A stretch of DNA of 10,777 bases. Source: Gp6-AA40 sp050742535 (GTDB lineage Bacteria; Acidobacteriota; Vicinamibacteria; Vicinamibacterales; UBA2999). Under the pieces are notes generated by a model. That model was not told the DNA's origin and searched no databases. It saw nothing but the letters and a program-made list of their open reading frames with translations. Of this stretch, positions 1-6,214 are shown one piece after another. How positions within the stretch are numbered: the first letter of the stretch is position 1; every line of letters starts with the position of its first letter. The translations under genes and the position numbers were made by a program. The stretch lies in the NCBI GenBank assembly GCA_050742535.1, contig JBOGIQ010000199.1, positions 1-10,777 on the forward strand, given 5' to 3'.

Positions 1-755
1 GGCGAGAGGTATCCGGTCGTGTCGAAGCGCCCCTCGAGATCCGTCACGTGGACGGTCTGCGGCGTGATCATTGCGGTGAGATCGGACGGGTTGCTGGCGA
101 CGGCATTGCCCATGTGGCGCGTCGCCTTGTGCGTGCCGGTCACGAACCAGCCGCCCCAGCGAATCTCGAACGGGGAGCGGTGGTCGGTCGTATAAGCCGG
201 ACCGTACATCGTTGTGCCGTCCACTCCCGGGAAGACGCTGCCGATGAACATCCCGGGCACGTAGTGCGTGGCCTCCGAGGCGTGGCACGAGACGCACGAG
301 TCGCTCCGCTCGAAGCGCGGATTGTCGCTCGCCTGTGACAGCGTGTAGAAGACCGCGCCCTGCGTCGGATCCTGCCCGACGAATTCCAGGACCTCGCCGC
401 CGCGAACCCAGCCAACCGACGTGGTGTCGTTGAAGTAGATCGCACGCGGATTTTTTGGGCCGATCTTGGGCGCCTGAAAACTGGTCTTCGAGAAGACCAG
501 CATCTGCGATTCGACCGGCACGCGCAGGGCCTCGAGCACCGACTGCAGATATCCGGACGGGCCGCGCCGTTCGAGCGTCACCTCGCCGCGTCTCAGCCGC
601 TCATTCAGCTGCGCGATCGGATCGCGCGACGCGGTGCTGTCGTAACGGATTTCCTTGTGGTTGCGCAGCAGCGTCGGATGCTGGAGCTGGCCGGCGACGG
701 TGCCGACGGAGCCCAGCCACACCGCGGCCGCCACGAAAAGTCCCTTGTGTGTCAT
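1..755 (-). CDS. Exported haem-binding (c-type cytochrome-like) protein, partial at C-terminus
   Basis: This reading frame is open from an ATG at 755-753 to the window edge, giving 251 visible residues and no stop. The N-terminus (MTHKGLFVAAAVWLGSVG...) is a typical Sec signal peptide: a basic start, a hydrophobic core and a small-residue end near AGQ. One haem-attachment motif, C154-V-S-C157-H158 (codons near 282-296), indicates covalent haem c binding in the periplasm. Later residues include THKATRHMG (about 208-216), whose His or Met residues might supply a distal ligand, but I cannot assign one. Similar single-CXXCH exported proteins are common in Acidobacteriota and are usually left without a function. 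The gene lies 95 bp after the CotH-like gene on the same strand, so co-transcription is possible but unproven. I see no clear Shine-Dalgarno. The gene and the haem motif are secure; the role is unknown. Confidence 0.8.
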   Translation of the reverse strand, partial: MTHKGLFVAAAVWLGSVGTVAGQLQHPTLLRNHKEIRYDSTASRDPIAQLNERLRRGEVTLERRGPSGYLQSVLEALRVPVESQMLVFSKTSFQAPKIGPKNPRAIYFNDTTSVGWVRGGEVLEFVGQDPTQGAVFYTLSQASDNPRFERSDSCVSCHASEATHYVPGMFIGSVFPGVDGTTMYGPAYTTDHRSPFEIRWGGWFVTGTHKATRHMGNAVASNPSDLTAMITPQTVHVTDLEGRFDTTGYLS

Positions 756-850
756 GAATCGCGGGTTGGGCAAGACGCGATCCTGATCGTACGGGACCAA
801 AAGCCCGCAATCAATCACGTCCGCCCCCGATGGGCGATTCCGGCCGCGAA
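756..850 (-). other. Spacer between CotH-like and haem-protein genes
   Basis: These 95 bp separate the two same-strand genes. I see no strong palindrome, U-tract or promoter pair. The only AT-rich word is TTAATTCG at the CotH stop. The haem-protein gene may therefore be read through from the CotH operon, or have a weak promoter of its own. Confidence 0.4.
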
Positions 851-2437
851 TTAATTCGCAGCGGCCCGGAAATTCTCCGCGGCGGAGCCATCCACGCGCA
901 GCGCCGCCGCGCCAGGCGCTGTTCTCCCGAGCAGAAACGCCCGGCGGCTGTCGAGGAACGACTTCAACGAGTTGTCTGCGTTCGAAGCCGCCATCCCGGC
1001 CTCAAAACCCTCCACGTCGTAGAGCTTGCGCGTGTCCAGCCGGACTTCCGGCCCGATGAGGTCATGGGCCGACTTCAGCAACGGATACACCGTCTTCCAG
1101 TCGAGCCACCTGGTCGCGATGTCGTGCACGTAGCTCAGGTATTTCGCGCGCAGCGCCGGAACGGCGAGAAGCTTCGAGCGCAGCGGCTTCCCTGGGTCGT
1201 TGGTGGCGACCAGCGGATCGAGCTGCGGGCCCCCGCCGCCGAACCCGAATCCGCCTCCGCCGCCTTCGCCACCGAGCCCTTCGTTTACGTCATGAGGGAT
1301 GACGTGAAACCGCCCGTCGGGGTCGCGATAGAGGTTGTAATCGCTGGCGCGCGACCAGTACCCGTCGCTGTTGACCAGCGCCACCTCGATGGCGAGGAAC
1401 TTCAGCGTGGCGTCGATGTCGAGCAGCGGCGCGAGGGCGGCCTCGAGCTTTTCGGCCGGGGTTTCGTTGAGTACCTTGGTGAGCTGCACCAGCGCCTTCC
1501 ACGACTCGTCGTCGTCTTTGGTTTTGATCTCGTAAATCTGCCTGTAGGGGCCGATGTTTTCTCCCAGATACTCGAGCCCGCCGCGTCCGCCAGGCCGGCC
1601 CGGGACCTTCCATCGCGCCCCCTTCGAGGTCTTGAAATCGTCCCGCAGCAGGTCGCCGTTGAACTGCTGAGTGTTGAGATACACACCCCAGCTCCGACCG
1701 TTGATCACCACGCGCATGAAGTTCATCCTCGGCGCCGGGATGTACGCACGCGCAATCTGCGTGTAGAGAAACGCGCGCAGGAACGTGGGATCGTTGGCCG
1801 CGTTCAGCAGGTTGAACGTCCGGTAGCCGCCGAGATCCTGATCCTCGACGGTGAAGTCGGTCGAGACATTCAGCGATCGCTTCAGGCCCGCAGGCACCAT
1901 CATGAAGGACGAGGCGCCGCGGAAGTGCACGCCGACGCCTTTGTATGTCCGCCCGTCCACCGTCATCGTCGCGGGGACCTCGACGTCGGTGTTATTGAAC
2001 GCAGCGAGCTCCTCTTCCCAGTCCTCGTCCTCGAACTGCAGGAACATCGTGCGCATCGTGCCGAGGTCGTACATCGATGTTGTTGGGTACGGCCGGACGT
2101 CGGCCGGCGCCAGCGCCCGCCCGGGCGATCCCTCCGCCGCGAATCGGAAGCCGCGCATGAAGCCTCCGCCCGGCATGGTGCTCGAACGCGCGGCGTCCCG
2201 TTCCTGCCGGTTCAGGCGGCGATCGCCGTCCTTGTCGTACTGGGAGACGAGCTCCTGTTCTCGATTCGCTCCGCCGAAGCCCTGTCCGCGAAAGCCGGGA
2301 AAGCCCTGCGCGGCCAGGACGCGAGGCGATATTCGAATCGGAGCCTCGGCACGATCCGCATGGCTCGACAACAATCCGAGCCACCCGGCAACGATGACGG
2401 CGGCAACGAGAGCGATGACGGTGATCCGAATCTGCAT
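851..2437 (-). CDS. CotH-family kinase-like protein with EF-hand motif, membrane-anchored or exported
   Basis: The protein has 528 residues. An N-terminal hydrophobic segment (about residues 5-23) is a signal peptide or anchor, so the rest should lie outside the cytoplasm. Residues 68-79 form one EF-hand-like calcium loop (D68, D70, D72, N76, E79). The CotH domain spans roughly 125-505. It includes the ligand-rich region SDYNLYRDPDGRFHVIPHDVN (about 364-385), matching the N-Y-x-L-Y and P-[WH]-D motifs of CotH proteins, and a late NADNSLKSFLDSRRAFL segment typical of the family C-terminus. A glycine-rich stretch (389-403) follows the PHDVN motif directly. In Bacillus, CotH phosphorylates spore-coat proteins; the substrate here is unknown. 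The ATG at 2437 is preceded by TGAGG five bases upstream (2443-2447), which supports this start. The gene is third in an operon with VTC and DUF4956 genes, a recurrent bacterial neighbourhood. The family call is strong and kinase activity is inferred. Confidence 0.88.
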   Translation of the reverse strand: MQIRITVIALVAAVIVAGWLGLLSSHADRAEAPIRISPRVLAAQGFPGFRGQGFGGANREQELVSQYDKDGDRRLNRQERDAARSSTMPGGGFMRGFRFAAEGSPGRALAPADVRPYPTTSMYDLGTMRTMFLQFEDEDWEEELAAFNNTDVEVPATMTVDGRTYKGVGVHFRGASSFMMVPAGLKRSLNVSTDFTVEDQDLGGYRTFNLLNAANDPTFLRAFLYTQIARAYIPAPRMNFMRVVINGRSWGVYLNTQQFNGDLLRDDFKTSKGARWKVPGRPGGRGGLEYLGENIGPYRQIYEIKTKDDDESWKALVQLTKVLNETPAEKLEAALAPLLDIDATLKFLAIEVALVNSDGYWSRASDYNLYRDPDGRFHVIPHDVNEGLGGEGGGGGFGFGGGGPQLDPLVATNDPGKPLRSKLLAVPALRAKYLSYVHDIATRWLDWKTVYPLLKSAHDLIGPEVRLDTRKLYDVEGFEAGMAASNADNSLKSFLDSRRAFLLGRTAPGAAALRVDGSAAENFRAAAN

Positions 2438-2453
2438 GATGGCCTCAGTCTTC

Positions 2454-2494
2454 AGTCAGACGTCAGACGTCAGAAGTCAGACGTCTGACGTCAG
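2454..2494. repeat. Heptanucleotide tandem repeat with palindromes between DUF4956 and CotH genes
   Basis: Four head-to-tail copies of the heptamer [AC]GTCAGA occupy 2454-2481. They run into a perfect 14-bp palindrome, GTCAGACGTCTGAC (2476-2489), which overlaps a second palindrome, CTGACGTCAG (2485-2494). The repeat fills most of the 53-bp spacer between the DUF4956 stop and the CotH start, and touches the DUF4956 stop codon. On the transcript it could fold into a small hairpin, or it may be a selectively neutral short tandem repeat like the heptamer repeats of cyanobacteria. No function is shown. Confidence 0.85.
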
Positions 2495-3186
2495 TCGTCG
2501 TCGTCGTTGGTGATCCGCTTCAGGCTGACGCTCTGCACGCCTTCCGTCGTATTCAACGCGCGCAGCAGCGCGTCCGCGGCGGCGACGTCGCGAAGCGACG
2601 CCCGGAACGTCGCGTCAACGGCGAGTCCCTGGCGCGCAGTGGCCAGCGACATCAGCCGTCGGTCGCTGACATGAAGATCCAGAGCCGGCCTGACGACGAC
2701 CTGTGGATCATGACCGATTCCGACCCTGACCTGAAGCTCGAATGGCTCGGTTCCGGCTGGACTGACGATCTGCGCATCGCCCTGTTTCATTGCAAACGCG
2801 GCTATGGCCACCACAGCGATTCCCGCGACCGCCAGCCAGGGATACCCCGCGCCAACCGCCATGCCGACGCCGACCGCGAAGATCACGAACGCCGTGTCCT
2901 GGGTGTCGCGCACCACCGTGCGGAAGCGCACAATCGACAGCGCGCCCACCAGGCTGAACGCCCGCGCCACGTTGTCGCCGATCACCTGCGTGATCATGGC
3001 GATCAGTATGGACAGAAGGACCAGCGTGGCCGTGAACGACGGCGCGACCTCGGCCTTGGAACGGGTGAATCGGTAAACCAGCGCGGCGACGCCGCCGAGC
3101 AGGAGGGCGGCAAGGAGTCGTACCAGAACGACGAGCGGCGGGACGGCTTCGAAATCGAGCAGCGACTCTCGAAAGAGGTCAGGCAT
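2491..3186 (-). CDS. DUF4956 family integral membrane protein
   Basis: The protein has 231 residues when started at the ATG at 3186 (MPDLFRESLL). The frame stays open 14 codons further upstream, but that part lies inside the VTC gene and looks unrelated. Four hydrophobic segments lie at about 17-39, 51-70, 97-111 and 115-133. Between the second and third sits the family hallmark GALSIVRFRTVVRDTQDTAF (81-100), with conserved arginines and a following G-x-G-x-A-x-G helix. The remaining ~95 residues look like a soluble alpha/beta domain ending in four aspartates (NDDDD). The start overlaps the end of the VTC gene by 8 nt (3179-3186) and no Shine-Dalgarno lies at a proper distance, so translation is probably coupled. 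DUF4956 has no established activity. Its steady pairing with VTC polymerases suggests it is the membrane partner that anchors the polymerase or passes its product. Confidence 0.9.
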   Translation of the reverse strand: MPDLFRESLLDFEAVPPLVVLVRLLAALLLGGVAALVYRFTRSKAEVAPSFTATLVLLSILIAMITQVIGDNVARAFSLVGALSIVRFRTVVRDTQDTAFVIFAVGVGMAVGAGYPWLAVAGIAVVAIAAFAMKQGDAQIVSPAGTEPFELQVRVGIGHDPQVVVRPALDLHVSDRRLMSLATARQGLAVDATFRASLRDVAAADALLRALNTTEGVQSVSLKRITNDDDD

Positions 3187-3901
3187 GAAGCGTGTACGGC
3201 GCGCCCTCCTCGGGAGCGAGCCGCGCAATGCCTAGAATATCCGCCGCCGTTCTGTATTTCGAGGTCCGCCCCGGTTCGAGCGCAAATTCGTCCGCCAGCT
3301 GGCGAAACACCGTCGGCATCGCACCGCGGAATTTCAGCTCGAGGATCATGTAGCCGTTGAGAAAGGGCGCCGGCCCCGGCCCGTCGAGCGCGAACGTATC
3401 GCACGGCGAGGCCGTGAGCGAGTAATCCAGCGTCATGCGCATCCTGCCCTCGGGCGTCTCCGCGAGCCGGGCGGTGCGCAAATACGACACACGACAGACC
3501 GGGTGAAGCTGGCGGACCAGCACGCGGCGGCGGAACCACGTGGTCTGACGGTCGTTTCCCTCGGGCGTTTTCAGCAGTCCGAGCGCGTCGAGCGGGATGT
3601 CGGTGCGGCGCTTCGCCAGTCGTGCCGAGGTGCGGAGCTTGCGCTCGAGGAAGACCCGCGCCTCATCGCCGTACCGTCGAACGCGGTATTTGCTGCGTCC
3701 GTACGAGCCGCGGCGGTGGAAGACGTCGCGAGCCGCCGTGTCGAGATACAGCGTCGAGACCCGGTATTCGTCCGCGTGCGGACCGGCGCCATGCGGGTCG
3801 GCGACGAGCCGTTCGCGTGCCCACTCGCGGATTCGAGTGCCGGTCGCTTCGTTTACCAGGAATTTGATTTCGGCCGTATACCCGTTGTCGCCCACGCCCA
3901 T
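3179..3901 (-). CDS. VTC domain protein, putative polyphosphate polymerase (TTM superfamily)
   Basis: The protein has 240 residues, the size of a lone VTC catalytic domain; there is no SPX domain and no membrane segment. The tunnel-fold motifs appear in order: EIKFLV (11-16), TLYLDT (50-55), KYRVRRYG (71-78), FLERK (84-88), R142 in SYLRTA, the basic and acidic strand RMRMTLDY (153-160), ELKF with metal-binding Glu (188-191), and SKYRTA (214-219). In yeast VTC4 the same tunnel of Lys and Arg residues with an acidic metal site moves the gamma phosphate of ATP onto a growing polyphosphate chain. That reaction is inferred here, because other triphosphate-tunnel enzymes hydrolyse triphosphates instead. 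Transcription enters from a 155-bp upstream gap, and this is the first gene of the VTC, DUF4956, CotH operon. No Shine-Dalgarno is evident before the ATG at 3901. Confidence 0.9.
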   Translation of the reverse strand: MGVGDNGYTAEIKFLVNEATGTRIREWARERLVADPHGAGPHADEYRVSTLYLDTAARDVFHRRGSYGRSKYRVRRYGDEARVFLERKLRTSARLAKRRTDIPLDALGLLKTPEGNDRQTTWFRRRVLVRQLHPVCRVSYLRTARLAETPEGRMRMTLDYSLTASPCDTFALDGPGPAPFLNGYMILELKFRGAMPTVFRQLADEFALEPGRTSKYRTAADILGIARLAPEEGAPYTLHA

Positions 3902-4056
3902 GGATGTAACGTTAGCGTAACTCAGCTGCGACGCCCGCCTCCCGGAATTCCGCGACTTTTACATTTATTTGACACCGCCCGATTGCCGGACGATTCGTGG
4001 GGCGGACGTTGTACGTCCGCCTGGCGCGCCTGACAAGACGCGCCCCTCGTGAGGAG
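3902..4056 (-). promoter_or_regulatory. Intergenic region upstream of the VTC operon, likely promoter
   Basis: This 155-bp gap follows the ATP-grasp stop and precedes the VTC start. Its proximal half holds the only AT-rich patch nearby. On the minus strand it reads AAATAAATGTAAAAG (about 3954-3968), which could include a -10 element, but no convincing -35 partner is visible. The distal half (4001-4054) is filled with palindromes. A promoter for the VTC operon must lie here or further upstream; its exact position is not resolved. Confidence 0.4.
4001..4054. repeat. Composite palindromic (REP-like) element after the ATP-grasp gene
   Basis: Three inverted repeats lie side by side. GGCGGACGT (4001-4009) pairs perfectly with ACGTCCGCC (4013-4021) across a 3-nt loop. 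GGCGCG (4023-4028) pairs with CGCGCC (4039-4044) across 10 nt. CCTC and GAGG flank GT at 4045-4054. The block starts within a few bases of the ATP-grasp stop, so as RNA it would form strong 3' hairpins that could stabilise or attenuate the upstream transcript. There is no U-tract, so a classical intrinsic terminator is not supported. The GGCGGAC core recurs in the palindrome at 8558-8575, suggesting a dispersed family. Confidence 0.75.
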
Positions 4057-5076
4057 TCAGCCCGTCCGGGCCGGCTCCCAGCGGAGGCCCAGCGCAACGA
4101 TTCGTTCGAGCAGGCGCTCGTACGACAGGCCGCTCACCTCGGCCGACTCGGCGAAGTCTTCGCCGTACGCGATGTTGGGGTTCGGATTTGCCTCGAGGAC
4201 GAACATCCGCCCTTCGTCGTCCATGCGGAAATCGACGCGGGCGTAGCCGTTCAGATCCAGCGCGCGGTACGTGCGCTTGGCGATGCGCTGCATCTGATCG
4301 GCGAGGGCGGGGTCAACGCGCGCACGGTCGGTCATGATTCCGTGCTTCTTCTGATACTGCGTGCTCCATTTCACGCGTTCGGTCGCGATCTTCCAGCGGT
4401 TGTCCGGCATCCTGTCGAACGACATCTCCCAGGCGGGGAAGGCCTCGAGCCGCTCGTTGCCGAGAACGCCGACGTAAATCTCACGGCCGTCGACGAACTG
4501 CTCGACGATGGCTGCCGTGCCCAGCTTTTCGTGGATGAAGCTCACGCGCCGGGCAAGCTGCTCGTGATTCTCGACGACGGACGCCTGCGAGATGCCGGCG
4601 GACGCCTCGAAGAACAGCGACTTGACGATCATCGGAAACGCGAGGCGCTTGGGCAGCACCGGCCTGCGCCCCGGGCGCACGACCACGAACTCGGGCACGC
4701 GAATGCGATGGTAGGCGAGCAGCTTCTTCGACAGCGCCTTGTCGCGCGCGAGCACGAGCCCGCGCGGATTACATCCGCTATAGGGCAGCCGCAGCAGCTC
4801 GAGGTAGCTGACGACGTTCTGATCGAAGGTCGTCACATCGGCGAACGCCTCCATCAGGTTGAAGACGATGTGCGGCTTGAAGTCCTCGGCGCTCGGGCGG
4901 ATGCCGCTCAGGTCGTCGTGGATGCCGAGCACGTGCACCGTGTGCCCCAGCTCGCGGAGCGTCTCGATGACGTCGTACTCCATCTTCCACTCGGCCTCGA
5001 GCACGTCGATGCCCGTGGTGTCCTCGGGCGGAACGAGGTGGTCGTGGACGAGTGCGAGGATGCGGACCTTCTTCAC
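4057..5076 (-). CDS. ATP-grasp ligase, D-alanine--D-alanine ligase-like
   Basis: The protein has 339 residues with the layout of the Ddl branch of ATP-grasp enzymes. The N-terminal pre-ATP domain ends with VFNLMEAF (71-78) and the conserved DK (112-113). The ATP-grasp domain has a phosphate-contacting Lys in PMIVKSLFFEASAGIS (148-163), the adenine-binding hinge VEQFVDGREIYVGV (191-204), and the catalytic and metal segment ARVDFR (279-284) followed by E295 and N297 in VLEANPNPN. Such enzymes use ATP to activate a carboxylate as an acyl phosphate and form a peptide or amide bond; the substrates are not predictable here. Cell-wall Ddl is unlikely, because the gene is not in a mur cluster and is joined to a metallopeptidase gene. 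The GTG start at 5076 sits in a GTGA overlap with the upstream stop, indicating translational coupling. The fold is secure and the substrate unknown. Confidence 0.9.
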   Translation of the reverse strand: MKKVRILALVHDHLVPPEDTTGIDVLEAEWKMEYDVIETLRELGHTVHVLGIHDDLSGIRPSAEDFKPHIVFNLMEAFADVTTFDQNVVSYLELLRLPYSGCNPRGLVLARDKALSKKLLAYHRIRVPEFVVVRPGRRPVLPKRLAFPMIVKSLFFEASAGISQASVVENHEQLARRVSFIHEKLGTAAIVEQFVDGREIYVGVLGNERLEAFPAWEMSFDRMPDNRWKIATERVKWSTQYQKKHGIMTDRARVDPALADQMQRIAKRTYRALDLNGYARVDFRMDDEGRMFVLEANPNPNIAYGEDFAESAEVSGLSYERLLERIVALGLRWEPARTG

Positions 5077-6098
5077 AGGAACAGCCGATGCCCACCGCTG
5101 TGCAGATAGTTCATCACCTGCACGGTGAGCAGCACCGTGAACTCCTGCCGCGCGTGTTCCTCCGGGCCGCGGAGGCGAAGCTTCAGCTCGCGGCTGCGCG
5201 CGATCATGTCTTCGAGAACCTGGTCGATTGTGTACTGGTAAATTCCTGTCCAGCTGGCGACGACGCGGCGGACCGGGCGGCGGATGCGGGCGATGAACTG
5301 TGCCGCCGTGATGTTGGTGGCGTGCTCGGGCGCATCCGAGAAGATGCGCCGGAGATCGCGATCGTAAAAGTTCGGGTGATCCACGCCGTAGTGGCGGCGC
5401 TTATTCCGGTAATGCTGCCGCAGCGTTGTCGTCGCATCGCGCAGCGCTTCGATCTCAGCCGGGTTGTCCACCCGCGGCGCCTGGCCTCCGAGCGAACGCA
5501 TCAGCGCATCCATGTATTCGAGCTTCCGCAGCGCTTTCCATCCTTTGTAGCGCTGGGCCCATTCGCTGTTTGGCGTCAGCCACACGGCAAACGTCTCGGC
5601 GAAGTCTTCATCCGGGTGGCTCTGCGCGTACCAGGCGTCGAGGTGCAGGACGAAGCTCTTGCTATACGGCTTCGGCGTATAGAACTCGGGGTACGCGCGC
5701 GATGGCAGGCCGAAGATCTCGCGGCGCGCGCGGCGCAACCGCAGCTTGTAGGCGTTGTCGATGGCGTGGGCCGCTTCGTGGCGCAGGATGCGCATGCACC
5801 ACTCATGCTCGCCCCCTTCGACTTCGAACATCTGCGCCTCCTCCAGCCGCGCCAGCCGAGGATGCGCCAGGTAGAAGGGGATGGCGATGGCCGTGGCGCC
5901 ATCCGGCGTGAACCACTCCTCGGCGATGTAGAAGTGCAGCGGGAAGCGAAGGCCGCGGCTGTCGAGCTCGGCGCGAAGCTGAGCGATACGGTCGGCGAGC
6001 GCACCTTCGATCGTCAGCGGCAGATCCGCCATCCGGAGATCGAGCAGTTCTTCGTCGCCGAGTTCGGCCCAATCCTCTCGTAACGGACGTCGCGCCAT
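5073..6098 (-). CDS. Putative zinc metallopeptidase (HEXXH, gluzincin-like)
   Basis: Started at the ATG at 6098 the protein has 341 residues (MARRPLREDW). It shows a zinc-binding helix R-H107-E108-A-A-H111-A-I-D-N-A-Y and a likely third ligand, E168, in HPDEDFAETFAVWL. This is the arrangement of the putative zinc-binding metallopeptidase families that often accompany ATP-grasp genes. No signal peptide or membrane segment is visible, so it should be cytoplasmic. A GTG at 6152 would add 18 residues, but that stretch is encoded by a palindromic repeat (6119-6134) and reads as repeat-derived peptide (VESGFSRIPALHD), so I prefer 6098. The gene is first of a two-gene operon and overlaps the ATP-grasp ligase by 4 nt. 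It probably cleaves a peptide or amide related to the ligase product. The metallopeptidase call rests on the motif and the substrate is unknown. Confidence 0.8.
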   Translation of the reverse strand: MARRPLREDWAELGDEELLDLRMADLPLTIEGALADRIAQLRAELDSRGLRFPLHFYIAEEWFTPDGATAIAIPFYLAHPRLARLEEAQMFEVEGGEHEWCMRILRHEAAHAIDNAYKLRLRRARREIFGLPSRAYPEFYTPKPYSKSFVLHLDAWYAQSHPDEDFAETFAVWLTPNSEWAQRYKGWKALRKLEYMDALMRSLGGQAPRVDNPAEIEALRDATTTLRQHYRNKRRHYGVDHPNFYDRDLRRIFSDAPEHATNITAAQFIARIRRPVRRVVASWTGIYQYTIDQVLEDMIARSRELKLRLRGPEEHARQEFTVLLTVQVMNYLHSGGHRLFL

Positions 6099-6118
6099 CG
6101 TATCGTGTAGGGCGGGAA

Positions 6119-6167
6119 TCCGGCTGAAGCCGGACTCCACGTCTGAGGGCACCTCTTCCGGGGTGCC
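6119..6167. repeat. Two adjacent palindromes in the divergent promoter gap
   Basis: TCCGGCT and AGCCGGA (6119-6134) form a near-contiguous palindrome around GA. GGCACC (6148-6153) and GGTGCC (6162-6167) form a second stem with an 8-nt loop. They lie between the divergent metallopeptidase and PepF genes. They look like a REP-type dispersed element more than an operator, since the CCGGCTnnAGCCGG pattern is typical of repeats in this kind of genome (inference). Their presence argues against the longer metallopeptidase start at 6152. Confidence 0.65.
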
Positions 6168-6196
6168 GCCCGTATAGGGTACAGGTAATAGGTATC

Positions 6197-6202
6197 AGGA
6201 GG
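6197..6202 (+). promoter_or_regulatory. Shine-Dalgarno AGGAGG for the M3 peptidase gene
   Basis: A perfect AGGAGG lies 12 nt before the ATG at 6215. The spacing is slightly long but acceptable, and it is the best ribosome-binding site in the window. It fixes the start of the M3 peptidase. The AT-richer stretch just upstream (TATAGGG at about 6173-6179 and GGTAATAGG at about 6184-6192) may hold the promoter, but no clean -35/-10 pair is seen. Confidence 0.7.
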
Positions 6203-6214
6203 GTTCAAGCGGCT

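Noticed and set aside
830..2488. 552-codon open frame on the plus strand
   Set aside because: It is the antisense shadow of the CotH-like gene in high-GC DNA. Its translation is Arg/His/Val-rich without motifs, while the minus frame has a signal peptide, an EF-hand and CotH motifs.
3969..3974. TTGACA on the plus strand as a -35 box
   Set aside because: There is no usable -10 at 16-18 bp and no plus-strand gene downstream; the neighbouring genes are all on the minus strand.
4001..4044. Intrinsic terminator for the ATP-grasp operon
   Set aside because: The stems are strong but no U-tract follows on the minus strand, so I list it as a repeat element only.
3997..5109. 370-codon plus-strand open frame
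   Set aside because: It is antisense to the ATP-grasp gene, whose minus frame has all catalytic motifs. The plus translation is low-complexity and motif-free.
5052..6083. 343-codon plus-strand open frame
   Set aside because: It is a shadow of the metallopeptidase gene, which carries the HEXXH motif on the minus strand.
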